Below are positions 36,832 to 45,134 of a stretch of DNA of 64,000 bases, piece after piece. The number at the start of each line of letters is the position of its first letter. Within the stretch, counting starts at the first letter, position 1. The notes under the pieces are model-generated. The model was not told where the DNA came from and did not search any database. It worked only from the letters and a program-made list of their open reading frames with translations. Made by a program: the position numbers and the translations under genes. The stretch covers positions 62,001-126,000 of the forward strand of contig NZ_CP082163.1 of NCBI RefSeq assembly GCF_023101665.1, read 5' to 3'. This DNA comes from Bradyrhizobium sp. 195. Its GTDB lineage: Bacteria; Pseudomonadota; Alphaproteobacteria; Rhizobiales; Xanthobacteraceae.

Positions 36832-37701
36832 ATGGCGCAGGCCGGCGCGGGACTGAAGTGGGGGGTGGAGCGACGGCTCGAATTCATCGAATTCCGGCTG
36901 TTCTGGGAAGGCGGCGTCAATCGCGCCGACATCATCGACATGTTCGATGTGTCGGTGCCGCAGGCCTCGAAGGATCTAACCCTTTATCAGGAGCGCGCGC
37001 CCAGTAACGCAATCTATGACAAGAGCGCCAAGCGCTATGTCGCCAGCGAAAACTTCACGCCCTGTTTCCTCAAGCCCGATCCTGACCGGTATCTAAGTCA
37101 GCTTCGCTCGGTCGCCGACGGCATCGTTGACCGCGCCCATGCATGGATTGGTCACTTCCCATCGTTTGGAGTGACACCCAGTCCAGCGCGGGGGATTAGG
37201 GCAGAGGTGCTTCGGTCGGTGCTGTCTGCCATCCGCCAGTGCGAAGCCGTGGAGATACGCTATCAATCTCTGTCCACCTCCGAGCCGAGATGGCGCTGGA
37301 TCACGCCGCACGCGCTCGGCTTTGACGGATTTCGTTGGCACGCGCGGGCGTTCTGCGGTGCTGATCGGACATTCAAAGACTTTTTACTGTCTCGCATATT
37401 GGAGACTAGAGCGACGAAGCCCGGCGAAATCGAGGCTAGCGCCGACATTGATTGGCAAGATGAGGTCACGCTTGAAATTGGTCCGCATCCGGGCCTTTCC
37501 GACGCTCAGAAGAAGGTCATCGCGCTGGATTACGGCATGCGCGACGGAAAGGTGCGGGTGAAGGTACGCAAGGCCCTTCTTTACTACACACTCAAGCGAC
37601 TGGGATTGGATATCGATCCGAACTCACGCGCTCCACAAGATCAACAAATCGTCCTTCTGGGACCGCTGGCTACTCGCAGCGGGGCCATACTAGCGGGCTG
37701 A
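36832..37701 (+). CDS. WYL-domain transcriptional regulator (BrxR/CapW-like)
   Basis: 289 residues from ATG 36832, with GGAGG eight bases upstream. The N-terminal winged helix (VERRLEFIEFRLFWEGGVNR, then SVPQASKDLTLYQE) is followed by a WYL domain (CEAVEIRYQSLS, then RWITPHALGFDGFRWHARAFC) and a C-terminal WCX-type extension. Regulators of this layout sit divergently next to BREX, CBASS and other defence operons and repress them until a ligand, thought to signal infection or DNA damage, binds. Placement here argues that the neighbouring operon is a defence system. Confidence 0.85.
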   Translation: MAQAGAGLKWGVERRLEFIEFRLFWEGGVNRADIIDMFDVSVPQASKDLTLYQERAPSNAIYDKSAKRYVASENFTPCFLKPDPDRYLSQLRSVADGIVDRAHAWIGHFPSFGVTPSPARGIRAEVLRSVLSAIRQCEAVEIRYQSLSTSEPRWRWITPHALGFDGFRWHARAFCGADRTFKDFLLSRILETRATKPGEIEASADIDWQDEVTLEIGPHPGLSDAQKKVIALDYGMRDGKVRVKVRKALLYYTLKRLGLDIDPNSRAPQDQQIVLLGPLATRSGAILAG

Positions 37702-38298
37702 CGGGGACAGTGAATGCTTGGGCTTAATCTCAGACAGGAATTTAGGGGCGGCATCACGGTCGGTCGGTTGTCGTTATTGGCGAGCGCGGCCTCGGCAAGT
37801 CGCCAATTACACGGGACCGCATTGTGCCGGTAAGGCCCGCACTGTTACGACTTGGGCAACGATCCTGGGTGATAAACGGACCTCAGACAGTGCCCGGCCA
37901 GTCAGTGCTCACGCGGCACGTAAGCTAGGCCGGATTCAACATCATCCGCGCGCGATTGCGATGCCGCCGCTCTTCGATGTCCACATCCGGTTGTCAATCA
38001 GCGGCTTGACCGACGGGCTTTCCACGGAATCCGCATCATCGACATGCCGTACCGGCTCTGCCTGCGCGAGAACCAACTGGCCGTTCATTGGTCGAGGGAA
38101 TCATCCGTAAATCCCCGACGCCGATCATGACCGCTGCCGGAGCGGAAGTGTTTAACCGGCATCACGCCCAACAAGGACGGTTTCACCACATACCTCCAAC
38201 CAAAGCCAGCGGATGAATGTCGTGAGTCGACAGAGGCTCACGAATGCTCCTAAGATGTCGAGGAAGTAAGTTCGCGGAAGCCGAGTACGGGTGGGGCA
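37702..38298. other. Intergenic, nothing recognised
   Basis: About 600 bases between the WYL gene and the next small gene. Open frames exist but show no familiar sequence. No repeat, terminator or RNA signal is evident. Confidence 0.4.
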
Positions 38299-38709
38299 GT
38301 GAACTTCCAGGTGACGGTTCTCAAGGTGCTCGTCAGCTATCCAGACGGGTTCGCCGCCATGGCGGATCTCAAGCGCGATATGGCGATTCTGGCGACCAGC
38401 GGACCGGACTGGGCCGAACGCACAAAGCGATTGGCAGCCCGCGTGCCCGACCTGGATATCTTCTCCCAAGGTCTCATCGAGCGGATGAACGGCGGCTGGC
38501 GTGTCACTGATAAGGGACGCGCGGTTCTCGAGATCATGGAGGCTCGGCCCGCACCCGCCCAAGCAACGGAGCTGCATGTCTGCGCGGTCGAGGAGCCGAC
38601 CCCAGCCACGACTCTGAAGATGCCTTCGATAGCGCCAGTTCGACGCATGCGGAAACGAAGCCGACGCCAACGCGACGCTATCCGGCGAAGACAAGCGACT
38701 GCGTCGTAA
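38299..38709 (+). CDS. Conserved hypothetical protein with winged-helix look, 136 aa
   Basis: The first 75 residues (MNFQVTVLKVLVSYPDGFAA, then MADLKRDMAILATSGPDWAE and GGWRVTDKGRAVLEIME) form the helix-helix-wing pattern of a small DNA-binding domain and match a short protein I know from Bradyrhizobium. The last 40 residues are basic (RRMRKRSRRQRDAIRRRQ). I infer a DNA-binding role. No target is evident. The following 170 bases hold the promoter of the second AbiE pair. Confidence 0.6.
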   Translation: MNFQVTVLKVLVSYPDGFAAMADLKRDMAILATSGPDWAERTKRLAARVPDLDIFSQGLIERMNGGWRVTDKGRAVLEIMEARPAPAQATELHVCAVEEPTPATTLKMPSIAPVRRMRKRSRRQRDAIRRRQATAS

Positions 38710-38803
38710 CAACGCTCGATTAGGGGCTAACCAGCGAGTCTCCGGCTTTCGGAAAGCGCGGTTCCAAGGGCCCGTGGAAGGAGTTTGTGGGTTTATGCGG
38801 CTT

Positions 38804-38887
38804 AATTTTGCTTAGTTGGACTGCGCAAAACGGCCAGATTTGAAACCTTGAATGTGGTTTGAAAAGATGCTAATTTACTTAGTATGG
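38804..38887 (+). promoter_or_regulatory. Direct repeats at the promoter of the second AbiE pair
   Basis: AATTTTGCTTAGTTGG (38804-38819) and AATTTACTTAGTATGG (38872-38887) match at most positions and are 68 bases apart. The second overlaps the AbiEi start codon. Candidate binding sites for autorepression by AbiEi. This is read by eye only. Confidence 0.4.
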
Positions 38888-39681
38888 CTGAGCAAAACGA
38901 GAGAAAGCTAAACAAGCTCGAACGAACCCTTCCGCAGGGACTTCTGGTTGATGCCGCCTGGATGGAACGGCAGGGATATTCCACGAGCTTGCGCAGCCAA
39001 TATGTATCGGCCGGCTGGCTTGTTCAGCCGGCGCGGGGAACCTTCAAGCGCCCGCTCGGCGAACTCTCCTGGCAGAGCGTCGTCGTCTCACTTCAGCGAC
39101 TGCTCGGCTCCGATCTCGTCGTCGGCGGACGTACCGCCATCGAAGCGCAAGGCCTCGGCCATTACCTGAGCCAGACGGGTCCTTCGACCGTGCATCTATA
39201 CGGAACGCGGCGTGCTCCCGGCTGGCTGGGCAAACTCCCGCTCAAACAGAAATTCTGCGTTCACCGCACGCAAAGTCTATTCACAACGCGCGGGAGTCTG
39301 CCCGAAACAAAGTCGGGTACGACGCGGAAAATACCGGCACCATTCGACTGGCCTCTCACGGTATCGACGCCCGAACGGGCGTTCCTCGAACTGCTCGACG
39401 AATTGCCCCGCCACGAAAGCTTCCATCAGGTCGATGCTCTGGCGGAAGGCTTGAGGAGCCTGAGTCCCCGGCGGCTGCAAACGCTTTTGAACGACTGCAA
39501 AAGCGTCAAGGTCAAGCGACTGTTCTTCTGGTTCGCGGAGCGGCATCAACACGCCTGGCTCAAACAGATCGACAAGTCGAAGGTCAATCTCGGCACGGGA
39601 AAGCGCATGCTCGTCAAGGGCGGCAAACTCGACACCAAATATCTCATAACCATCCCAGACGACCTCAATGCCCCTGTCTGA
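38884..39681 (+). CDS. abiEi: AbiEi-family antitoxin (pair 2)
   Basis: 265 residues. An N-terminal winged helix (LLVDAAWMERQGYSTSLRSQ, then SAGWLVQPARGTFKRP) is followed by the longer C-terminal AbiEi domain (DLVVGGRTAIEAQGLGHY, then STPERAFLELLDELP), so it belongs to a different AbiEi subgroup from pair 1. It ends in basic segments (KVNLGTGKRMLVKGGKLD). The stop overlaps the toxin start by 14 bases. With the toxin apparently inactivated, it may remain only as a repressor. Confidence 0.85.
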   Translation: MAEQNERKLNKLERTLPQGLLVDAAWMERQGYSTSLRSQYVSAGWLVQPARGTFKRPLGELSWQSVVVSLQRLLGSDLVVGGRTAIEAQGLGHYLSQTGPSTVHLYGTRRAPGWLGKLPLKQKFCVHRTQSLFTTRGSLPETKSGTTRKIPAPFDWPLTVSTPERAFLELLDELPRHESFHQVDALAEGLRSLSPRRLQTLLNDCKSVKVKRLFFWFAERHQHAWLKQIDKSKVNLGTGKRMLVKGGKLDTKYLITIPDDLNAPV

Positions 39682-40585
39682 ACAATATCGGCATCAAGTG
39701 GCCTTGGTGCTCGAGACGATCCCGTTCGTCGCGGCGGAGTCTGATTTGCGCTCAAGGGCGGCACCGCCATCAATCTCTTCCACCGACATGGCGCGCCTGT
39801 CGGTGGATATTGACCTGACCTATCTGCCGGTGGCTCCGCGCCCCGAATCTCTTGCCGCGATCGATGCGGCGATGAAGCGCATGGCGGAGGCGATCAGGAA
39901 AGGATTGCCGGGCGCGCGGGTGACGGAAGTCGTCAACGCCCGTGAAAAGATCGTCACCAAGCTCACCATCCAGAAAGGCGACGCGCAGATCAAGATCGAG
40001 GTCACGCCAGTGATCAGGGGCTGCGTCTTCGAGCCGAAGCTGCGCGACGTGTCGCCGAGCGTCGAAGAAACGTTCGGCTTCGCACAGATGAAAGTCGTTT
40101 CGTTCGCCGATCTATACGCCGGCAAGCTCGTCGCGGCGCTCGACCGACAGCATCCGCGCGACCTCTTCGATGTCCGCGATCTGCTTGCCAACGAAGGCGT
40201 CACCGGCGATCTCCGCAAGGCGTTCATCGTGTACCTCATTAGCCATGACAGGCCGATTTCCGAGGTCGTGGTTCCTCGCCGCAAGGACATCCAGCACGAA
40301 TTCACGCACGGCTTCGAGGGCATGACTGCTGATGAAGTAACCCTGGACGAGTTGCTCGAAGCCCGGGAGACGCTGATCGCCGAACTCGCGGGAAAAATGC
40401 CGCAAGCTCACAAGGATTTCCTCATAGGGTTCAAGCGCGGCGAGCCGGATTGGAGCCTGCTGGGCGTCCCTGGCGCGGCGGAGCTGCCGGCGGTGCGCTG
40501 GAAGCAGATCAACCTGGACAAGCTTCCTGCTGAGCACCGGGCGAAGCTCGTCGCACAGCTCGAGCAAGTCCTGAGCAATGCCTGA
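39668..40585 (+). pseudogene. abiEii: AbiEii toxin (pair 2) with scrambled active-site motif
   Basis: 305 codons read through without a stop, but residues about 27-39 read LRSRAAPPSISST. In the next frame exactly this stretch (39745-39786) encodes FALKGGTAINLFHR, the conserved glycine motif of AbiEii. The frame then returns for DMARLSVDIDLTYLP with the D-x-D. So one base is missing near 39745 and one extra (or two missing) near 39783. The rest is normal (FADLYAGKLVAALDRQHPRD). Since the glycine motif positions the nucleotide, the product should be non-toxic. Two errors of opposite sign 40 bases apart are more likely selected than random sequencing faults, but that needs checking. Confidence 0.75.
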
Positions 40586-40800
40586 CGCCGCCTCGCCATG
40601 GGCCGCTCGGCATCCCAGGCGGGAGGCGACTTCGCGCCCTGCTCACGGCCGATGTCGGAGGAGGGGACTCTACCCCGACCACGTGCGTGGCAACTTGTTC
40701 AGACGACATCTCCCGGAAGTACGCCGCAACCCAGCGGGACCGGAAGCTTGCGGGCTTCAGCGAGCCTGACCGCGACTATCGCGTGTCAGCATAAAATTTC

Positions 40801-40825
40801 TGAATCGTAGGCCCTGATCGATTCA
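40801..40825 (+). promoter_or_regulatory. Inverted repeat upstream of WGR gene 2
   Basis: TGAATCG (40801-40807) and CGATTCA (40819-40825) are separated by 11 bases, the same arms and spacing as at 4182-4206 before WGR gene 1. A third half-site GGTCGATTCA lies at 40841-40850, close to the start at 40870. Candidate operator shared by the two WGR loci. Confidence 0.55.
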
Positions 40826-40869
40826 TTTATTTAATTGGACGGTCGATTCAGTAATTGCGATTCTGGCGC

Positions 40870-41151
40870 ATGTCCGAACTCACCGTGCAATATCTCGTGC
40901 TTGAGCGTCGCGATCCGGCCCGTAACATGGCGCGGTTCTATGTGCTCACGATCGAGCCGACCCTGTTTGGCGATATGGCATTGGTACGTGAATGGGGCCG
41001 TCTCGGTGGCCGCGGTCGACGGCGGCTCGATCTGTTCGATGGTCAAGTGCAGGCCGTCGAGGCTCTCGAGTCCTGGCTCAGACGAAAAACCCGGCGCGGT
41101 TACGTCCAGCGGCAATCGTCATGTTTGGAGCGAACGTGCGACCCCGCGTGA
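40870..41151 (+). CDS. WGR-domain protein, 93 aa
   Basis: ATG 40870. The protein is essentially one WGR domain: MSELTVQYLVLERRDPARN, then FYVLTIEPTLFGDMALVREW and GRLGGRGRRRLDLFD with the WGR core intact. WGR domains bind nucleic acid in PARPs and in some bacterial proteins. Stand-alone copies are common in rhizobia without known function. The last 15 residues after RRKTRRGY are atypical and may come from decay. Follows the AbiE pair by 280 bases. Confidence 0.8.
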   Translation: MSELTVQYLVLERRDPARNMARFYVLTIEPTLFGDMALVREWGRLGGRGRRRLDLFDGQVQAVEALESWLRRKTRRGYVQRQSSCLERTCDPA

Positions 41152-41278
41152 GATGGCCGGGATGGACGAAGCGCCGAAGAAAGTATACTAAAGTAATCCG
41201 AAGTCATCTTCGGTAGCATTCCAAGAATTGCAAAAGTATTCCATAATCTATGTTATGCGAACATGTAGTGTAGACCAC

Positions 41279-42774
41279 CGTTAGAAAGGTCACACCTGTC
41301 CTCATTAGAGATGTCACTTTCCCGGCCATGAGGGCTTGGGAGTTTGGTGTGATGACGGTGCTGTCGATGAGCCGAGCGGAGATCGACCGGGTTCACGTGC
41401 TGAGGGACTTGCTGGCCGAACGGATACGACCGAGCGAAGCGGCGCAGCTGACGGGCGTGACGAGACGCCAAGTGTTCCGATTGCTCAAGGCATATCGCGC
41501 TGGCGGCCCTGCAGCACTGATTTCCAAGAAGCGGGGCAAGCCGAGCAATCGGGCGTATCCGGCGGTTGTCCGGACCGAAGCGATGGCGCTGATCAAGGCC
41601 AATTACGGCGACTTCGGCCCGACGTTGGCGGCGGAGAAGCTTTCGGAGCGGCACGGGCTGCATTTGGGTGTTGAGACGGTGCGGCGCTGGATGCTGGCCG
41701 ACGGGCTCTGGCAGGATCGCCGGCAACGGCTCAAACGGGTCTACCAGCCACGGCATCGTCGCGACTGTGTGGGCGAGTTGATTCAGATCGACGGCTCTGA
41801 ACACTGATGGTTCGAGGATCGCGGCCCACAATGCACCCTGCTCGTCTTCATCGATGATGCGACCAGTCGTTTGATGCACTTGCGCTTTGCAGACACGGAG
41901 TCGACCTTTGATTATTTTGCCGCGACGCGCGCCTATTTGCAGCGCTATGGCAAGCCGATCGCATTCTACTCGGATAAGCACGCGACGTTCCGGGTGAACA
42001 AGGTCGGGGCGACCGGGGGTGACGGCATGACCCAGTTTGGCCGGGCGCTGCACGAGCTCAACATCGATATCATCTGTGCCAACGCTCCGCAGGCGAAGGG
42101 CCGCGTCGAACGTGCCAATGGAACGCTCCAAGATCGGCTGGTGAAGGAGATGCGGCTGGCCGGAATCTCGACCATCGAGGCCGGCAACGCATTTTTGCCG
42201 GCGTTTATGGAAGACTACAATCGGCGATTTGCGAAGACTCCTTTCAGTGACAAGGACGTTCATCGCCCGCTGACTGAGCAGGACGTCGTGGATGATGCCT
42301 TTGCCTGGAAGGAGGAGCGCACGGTATCGCAGAGCTTGACGCTGCAATACGACAAGATGCTGTTCATCCTCGAGCCGAACGAGGTCACGAGCACCCTCGC
42401 CCGCCAGCGCGTCACCGTGTCCGATTACCCGGATGGGCGGCTTGTGATCAAGCACAGGGGCCGGGCGTTGCCCTACCGGACATTCGACAAGGTCCGACAG
42501 GTCGACCAGGCGGCGATCGTCGAGAACAAGAGGTTGGGACCGGTTCTGGCGTACATCGCCGAGCAGCAGAAGCTGCTCGACGTCAGCCGCAGCCAGAAGG
42601 CCCCGCGCCGGCGCGGCCGAGGTGCGAGCCTGTTCAAGGCGGGCTAAAATCCCGAATCGCCCAGGAGCTGCCTTGGCACTCACTCTCATCCGGGCGCCCG
42701 GCCGCTGCGCAACCCGGCCAGCTTCGCGTCCGTGCGCCCTCCTCGCCGGGTCCTGTGGTGACATTTCTAACGAG
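41279..42774 (+). mobile_element. ISNCY-like insertion sequence
   Basis: Terminal inverted repeats are visible: left CTCATTAGAGATGTCAC (41301-41317) and right, as reverse complement of 42758-42774, CTCGTTAGAAATGTCAC (two mismatches). A second related copy CGTTAGAAAGGTCAC (41279-41293) lies outside the left one, so the outer boundary is uncertain by about 20 bases. One transposase gene fills the interior. I see no clear target duplication. Confidence 0.75.
41352..42647 (+). pseudogene. ISNCY-like transposase with internal TGA
   Basis: Reads through as 431 codons in one frame except for TGA at 41805-41807, where IQIDGSEH is followed by stop and then WFEDRGPQCTLLVFIDDATS. The family motif is GSEHWWFEDR, so TGG became TGA. 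An N-terminal helix-turn-helix (PSEAAQLTGVTRRQVFRLL) precedes an rve-type integrase core with IDG, YSDKHATFRVN and KGRVERANGTLQDR giving the D-D-E set. The stop separates the first aspartate from the others, so the element should be unable to move by itself unless the stop is read through. Confidence 0.85.
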
Positions 42775-43289
42775 CGCAATCAGCGACTTGTCTATCGAGT
42801 TCCAACATGGATAGCTGATCGTTTCCAATATGATAGTACCACTTGGTTCCATAACAGAAAAGATGATCCAGAAGCTGCTATGCAGCGAGGATGCAGGATC
42901 CGGCGATACGGCTAGTGCCAAAAGATCTCGGCGGCATCGAGTTTCTGTTTGCTGGGCCCCATAGGAAAAAGATCGATCCTGCCCTGCTCGTCCGCGGCCG
43001 CGCCGTCGTCGATCAGCGCGATCCTGATCTTTGCGCACGATAGCCAGTTTTGCGGTCAGCCTGCCCCAGGTCTCGGCGTAGCCGTCCACGCTACGTCGCG
43101 GATCGCGTTGGCCGCGCCACTTGGAAGCTGAGACCCGGCGCCAGGCCATCGGAGGTGTTGAGACGCTGGATCATTCTCATGTGTTTTGGCTGTCGCGCCG
43201 CTCTTCGAATAACCTTAATTATGGAATATCCGAAGTGCGAAGTCGCGGTGGACGGGACCGCTCACTGCAGCTGTGGGGCTTCGCCGGCG
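42775..43289. other. Intergenic after the insertion sequence
   Basis: About 500 bases. The minus strand has a run of coding-like sequence between 43100 and 42900 (IRIALIDDGAAADEQG, then LFPMGPSKQKLDA), but I recognise no family and several frames compete. Treated as decayed sequence. Confidence 0.35.
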
Positions 43290-44021
43290 TAGGCATTGTC
43301 ACACCGACGCGTCCGACGGCACAGAGACGCTGGAGACGATGGCCCAGGCGACGCGCAAACGCGGCTTCCAATATTTCGGGGTAGCCGATCACTCCAAGTC
43401 GGCGCACTACGCTGGCGGACTGTCGATCGAACACATCGAGCAGCAGCATCACGAGGCCGACCGGCTCAACAGGAGGTTTGGCAAGGATTTCCGGATCCTG
43501 AAGGGCATCGAGTCGGACATCCGATGGCTCGCTGGACTATCCAGACGACGTGCTGGACAGCTTCGATTTCGTGGTCGCAAGTATCCACGGTCGGTTCAAA
43601 CTGGACAGGAAAGCGCAGACGGAGCGCCTGCTACGCGCTATCGCTAACCCATACACTACGATCATTGGCCACATGACGGGCCGACAGCTTCAGCGCCGTC
43701 CAGGTTACGAAATGGACGTCGAGAAGGTGTTGCGCGCCTGCGCCAAGTACCGCGTCGCGGTCGAGATCAATGCGCATCCCTGGCGACTGGACCTGGACTG
43801 GCGCTGGCACCGGACCGCCTTGGATTTTGGCTGTCTACTGAGCATCAATCCGGATGCGCACTCGATCGCGGAGCTCGATCATATGCACTGGGGTGTCGAG
43901 ATGGCCCGAAAAGGCGGCGTAAGGCGGCGTACCGGCAAAGCGAGTGCTGAACGCGATGCCGCTGTCGGCGATCACGCGATACCTCCGCAGTAGGCGGCGC
44001 TCTCTGGCAAGGGCGGCCTGA
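43290..44021 (+). pseudogene. PHP domain of a PolX-type DNA polymerase, decayed fragment
   Basis: HCHTDASDGTETLETMAQAT, then YFGVADHSKSAHYAGGLS, and in a second frame DGSLDYPDDVLDSFDFVVAS, then MTGRQLQRRPGYEMDV, VEINAHPWRLDLDWRWH and SINPDAHSIAELDHMHWGVE. This is the C-terminal PHP (metal phosphoesterase) domain of PolX. The polymerase part is absent. A frame change sits at about 43520. A 10-base tandem duplication at 43911-43930 shifts the frame again before PAKRVLNAMPLSAITRYL, which runs to TGA 44019-44021. Not functional. Confidence 0.75.
43911..43930 (+). repeat. 10-bp tandem duplication disrupting the PolX remnant
   Basis: AAGGCGGCGT occurs twice in a row. Removing one copy restores the reading RKGGVPAKRVLNAM, so the duplication is a mutation by slippage and not a native repeat. 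Confidence 0.75.
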
Positions 44022-44220
44022 CGCGGCGATGAAGGAATTCATGGTACCTAGTGGTAGTGCCGTGCGCTGGCAGCTTCCAACGGACATCCGGTCGGCATCT
44101 GCTGCGCTCGGGAAATACCTGCAATTCATTGCCAGCCCGAGACACCAGCTTCTTTCCATCCCCTTTCAACTTCCGTTTGATTTAGGTCAATGGTCCCCCG
44201 TTGCGTGGAACCTTCTTCCC

Positions 44221-44365
44221 ATGAACCAGCCCGACGAGCGAGGTCCGGTCAGAGAAACGCCGAAGCCCAAGCCGTCGCGCTTGGAGGGAGGCCCGGCGAG
44301 CTATCGAGGAATACGCGAACGATCTACGGGAGATCATCAAGAAACTCCGCACGCAGCTCCATTGA
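44221..44365 (+). pseudogene. Small conserved protein broken by two frameshifts
   Basis: Three pieces in successive frames give MNQPDERG, RNAEAQAVAL and REARRAIEEYANDLREIIKK, ending at TGA 44363-44365. I know the last piece as the ending of a small helical Bradyrhizobium protein of about 45-50 residues. Each frame alone is meaningless, so this reads as a decayed copy. Function of the family unknown. Confidence 0.5.
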
Positions 44366-44452
44366 GCCGCTGGGACCGCGTATCTCAGCCCCGCTGTCAT
44401 GGGTTGAATTGGATGGTGCGCGAATGCATCAAACGCAGTATTCTCCTACATC

Positions 44453-44767
44453 GTGGGCACGCCGGCGACTGAGAGACCGATCGCGCTCCCGCCTTCCTTG
44501 ACGGGAGCCATTAATGTCCCTGTTGCCGAACGCCTCAAGCTTGCTCGTCGCCACGTCGCCAAGGGTCGTCAGATCATTGAACGGCAACAACTTATCGTAC
44601 GCAACGGCGCTTTAAACAACGCAGAAGCTCTCGAGCTACTAGTGCTCTTCGAGACAACGCAGGCAATCTTCGAGGATGATCTCGACCGTCTCCTGCGAGA
44701 AGAGAGCGCCCAGCTTTCCGGAATTGTCAGCGCCGCGGCCTTGCCACATACCCGGCGCGAAACCTAA
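44453..44767 (+). CDS. Conserved helical hypothetical protein, 104 aa
   Basis: Starts at GTG 44453 (no strong ribosome-binding site). Mostly helical: RLKLARRHVAKGRQIIERQQ, then ALELLVLFETTQAIFEDDLD. This composition (LARRHVA-GR-I-ERQ and FE-T-AIFEDDL) is typical of short Bradyrhizobium proteins of unknown role. The first 20 residues are proline-rich. An in-frame start further down is possible. Confidence 0.6.
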   Translation: MGTPATERPIALPPSLTGAINVPVAERLKLARRHVAKGRQIIERQQLIVRNGALNNAEALELLVLFETTQAIFEDDLDRLLREESAQLSGIVSAAALPHTRRET

Positions 44768-44937
44768 GCCGGTCTCTTCTTCGCTCACCTCAGCGCCCGA
44801 AGCTCTCTTCAGCCATGGGCGGGGGCCTTTCGTGAATCGCTTAAACTTGACAGCGACCAACTCACCGACCGGTCCTGGCCGGTATCGCATTTCCTCGCTG
44901 CCAGCTTGGCGGTGGAGCTCGAGTTCGCCGACGGCCG

Positions 44938-45021
44938 CTAGCGCCAGAACAGTGCAAGCAGCAGGATGACGGGAAGCGGGATGCCCAAGAGCCACAATAG
45001 GGCGCCTCTGCCGAATGTCAT
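44938..45021 (-). CDS. Very small membrane peptide, 27 aa
   Basis: ATG 45021 follows GGAGG by seven bases. The peptide MTFGRGALLWLLGIPLPVIL continues with LLALFWR and is a single hydrophobic span. A peptide of nearly this sequence is widespread in Bradyrhizobium in my memory. Divergent from the membrane protein at 45135. Function unknown. Confidence 0.6.
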   Translation of the reverse strand: MTFGRGALLWLLGIPLPVILLLALFWR

Positions 45022-45134
45022 GGTCAATCCTCCTTCTCTAATCTTCAAGCCGCAACCACGTCCGCGGTTCCAACCGATTGGAACTTACGTACGAATTTGA
45101 TCTTGAATCCAAAGTCGTATTTGAGGAGGTAAAC

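Noticed and set aside
41253..42779. 508-aa open frame on the minus strand of the insertion sequence
   Set aside because: It mirrors the transposase, which has the catalytic motifs. Antisense shadow.
42880..43110. Minus-strand coding-like stretch after the insertion sequence
   Set aside because: Frames break and I could not assign a family, so it is reported only as decayed intergenic sequence.
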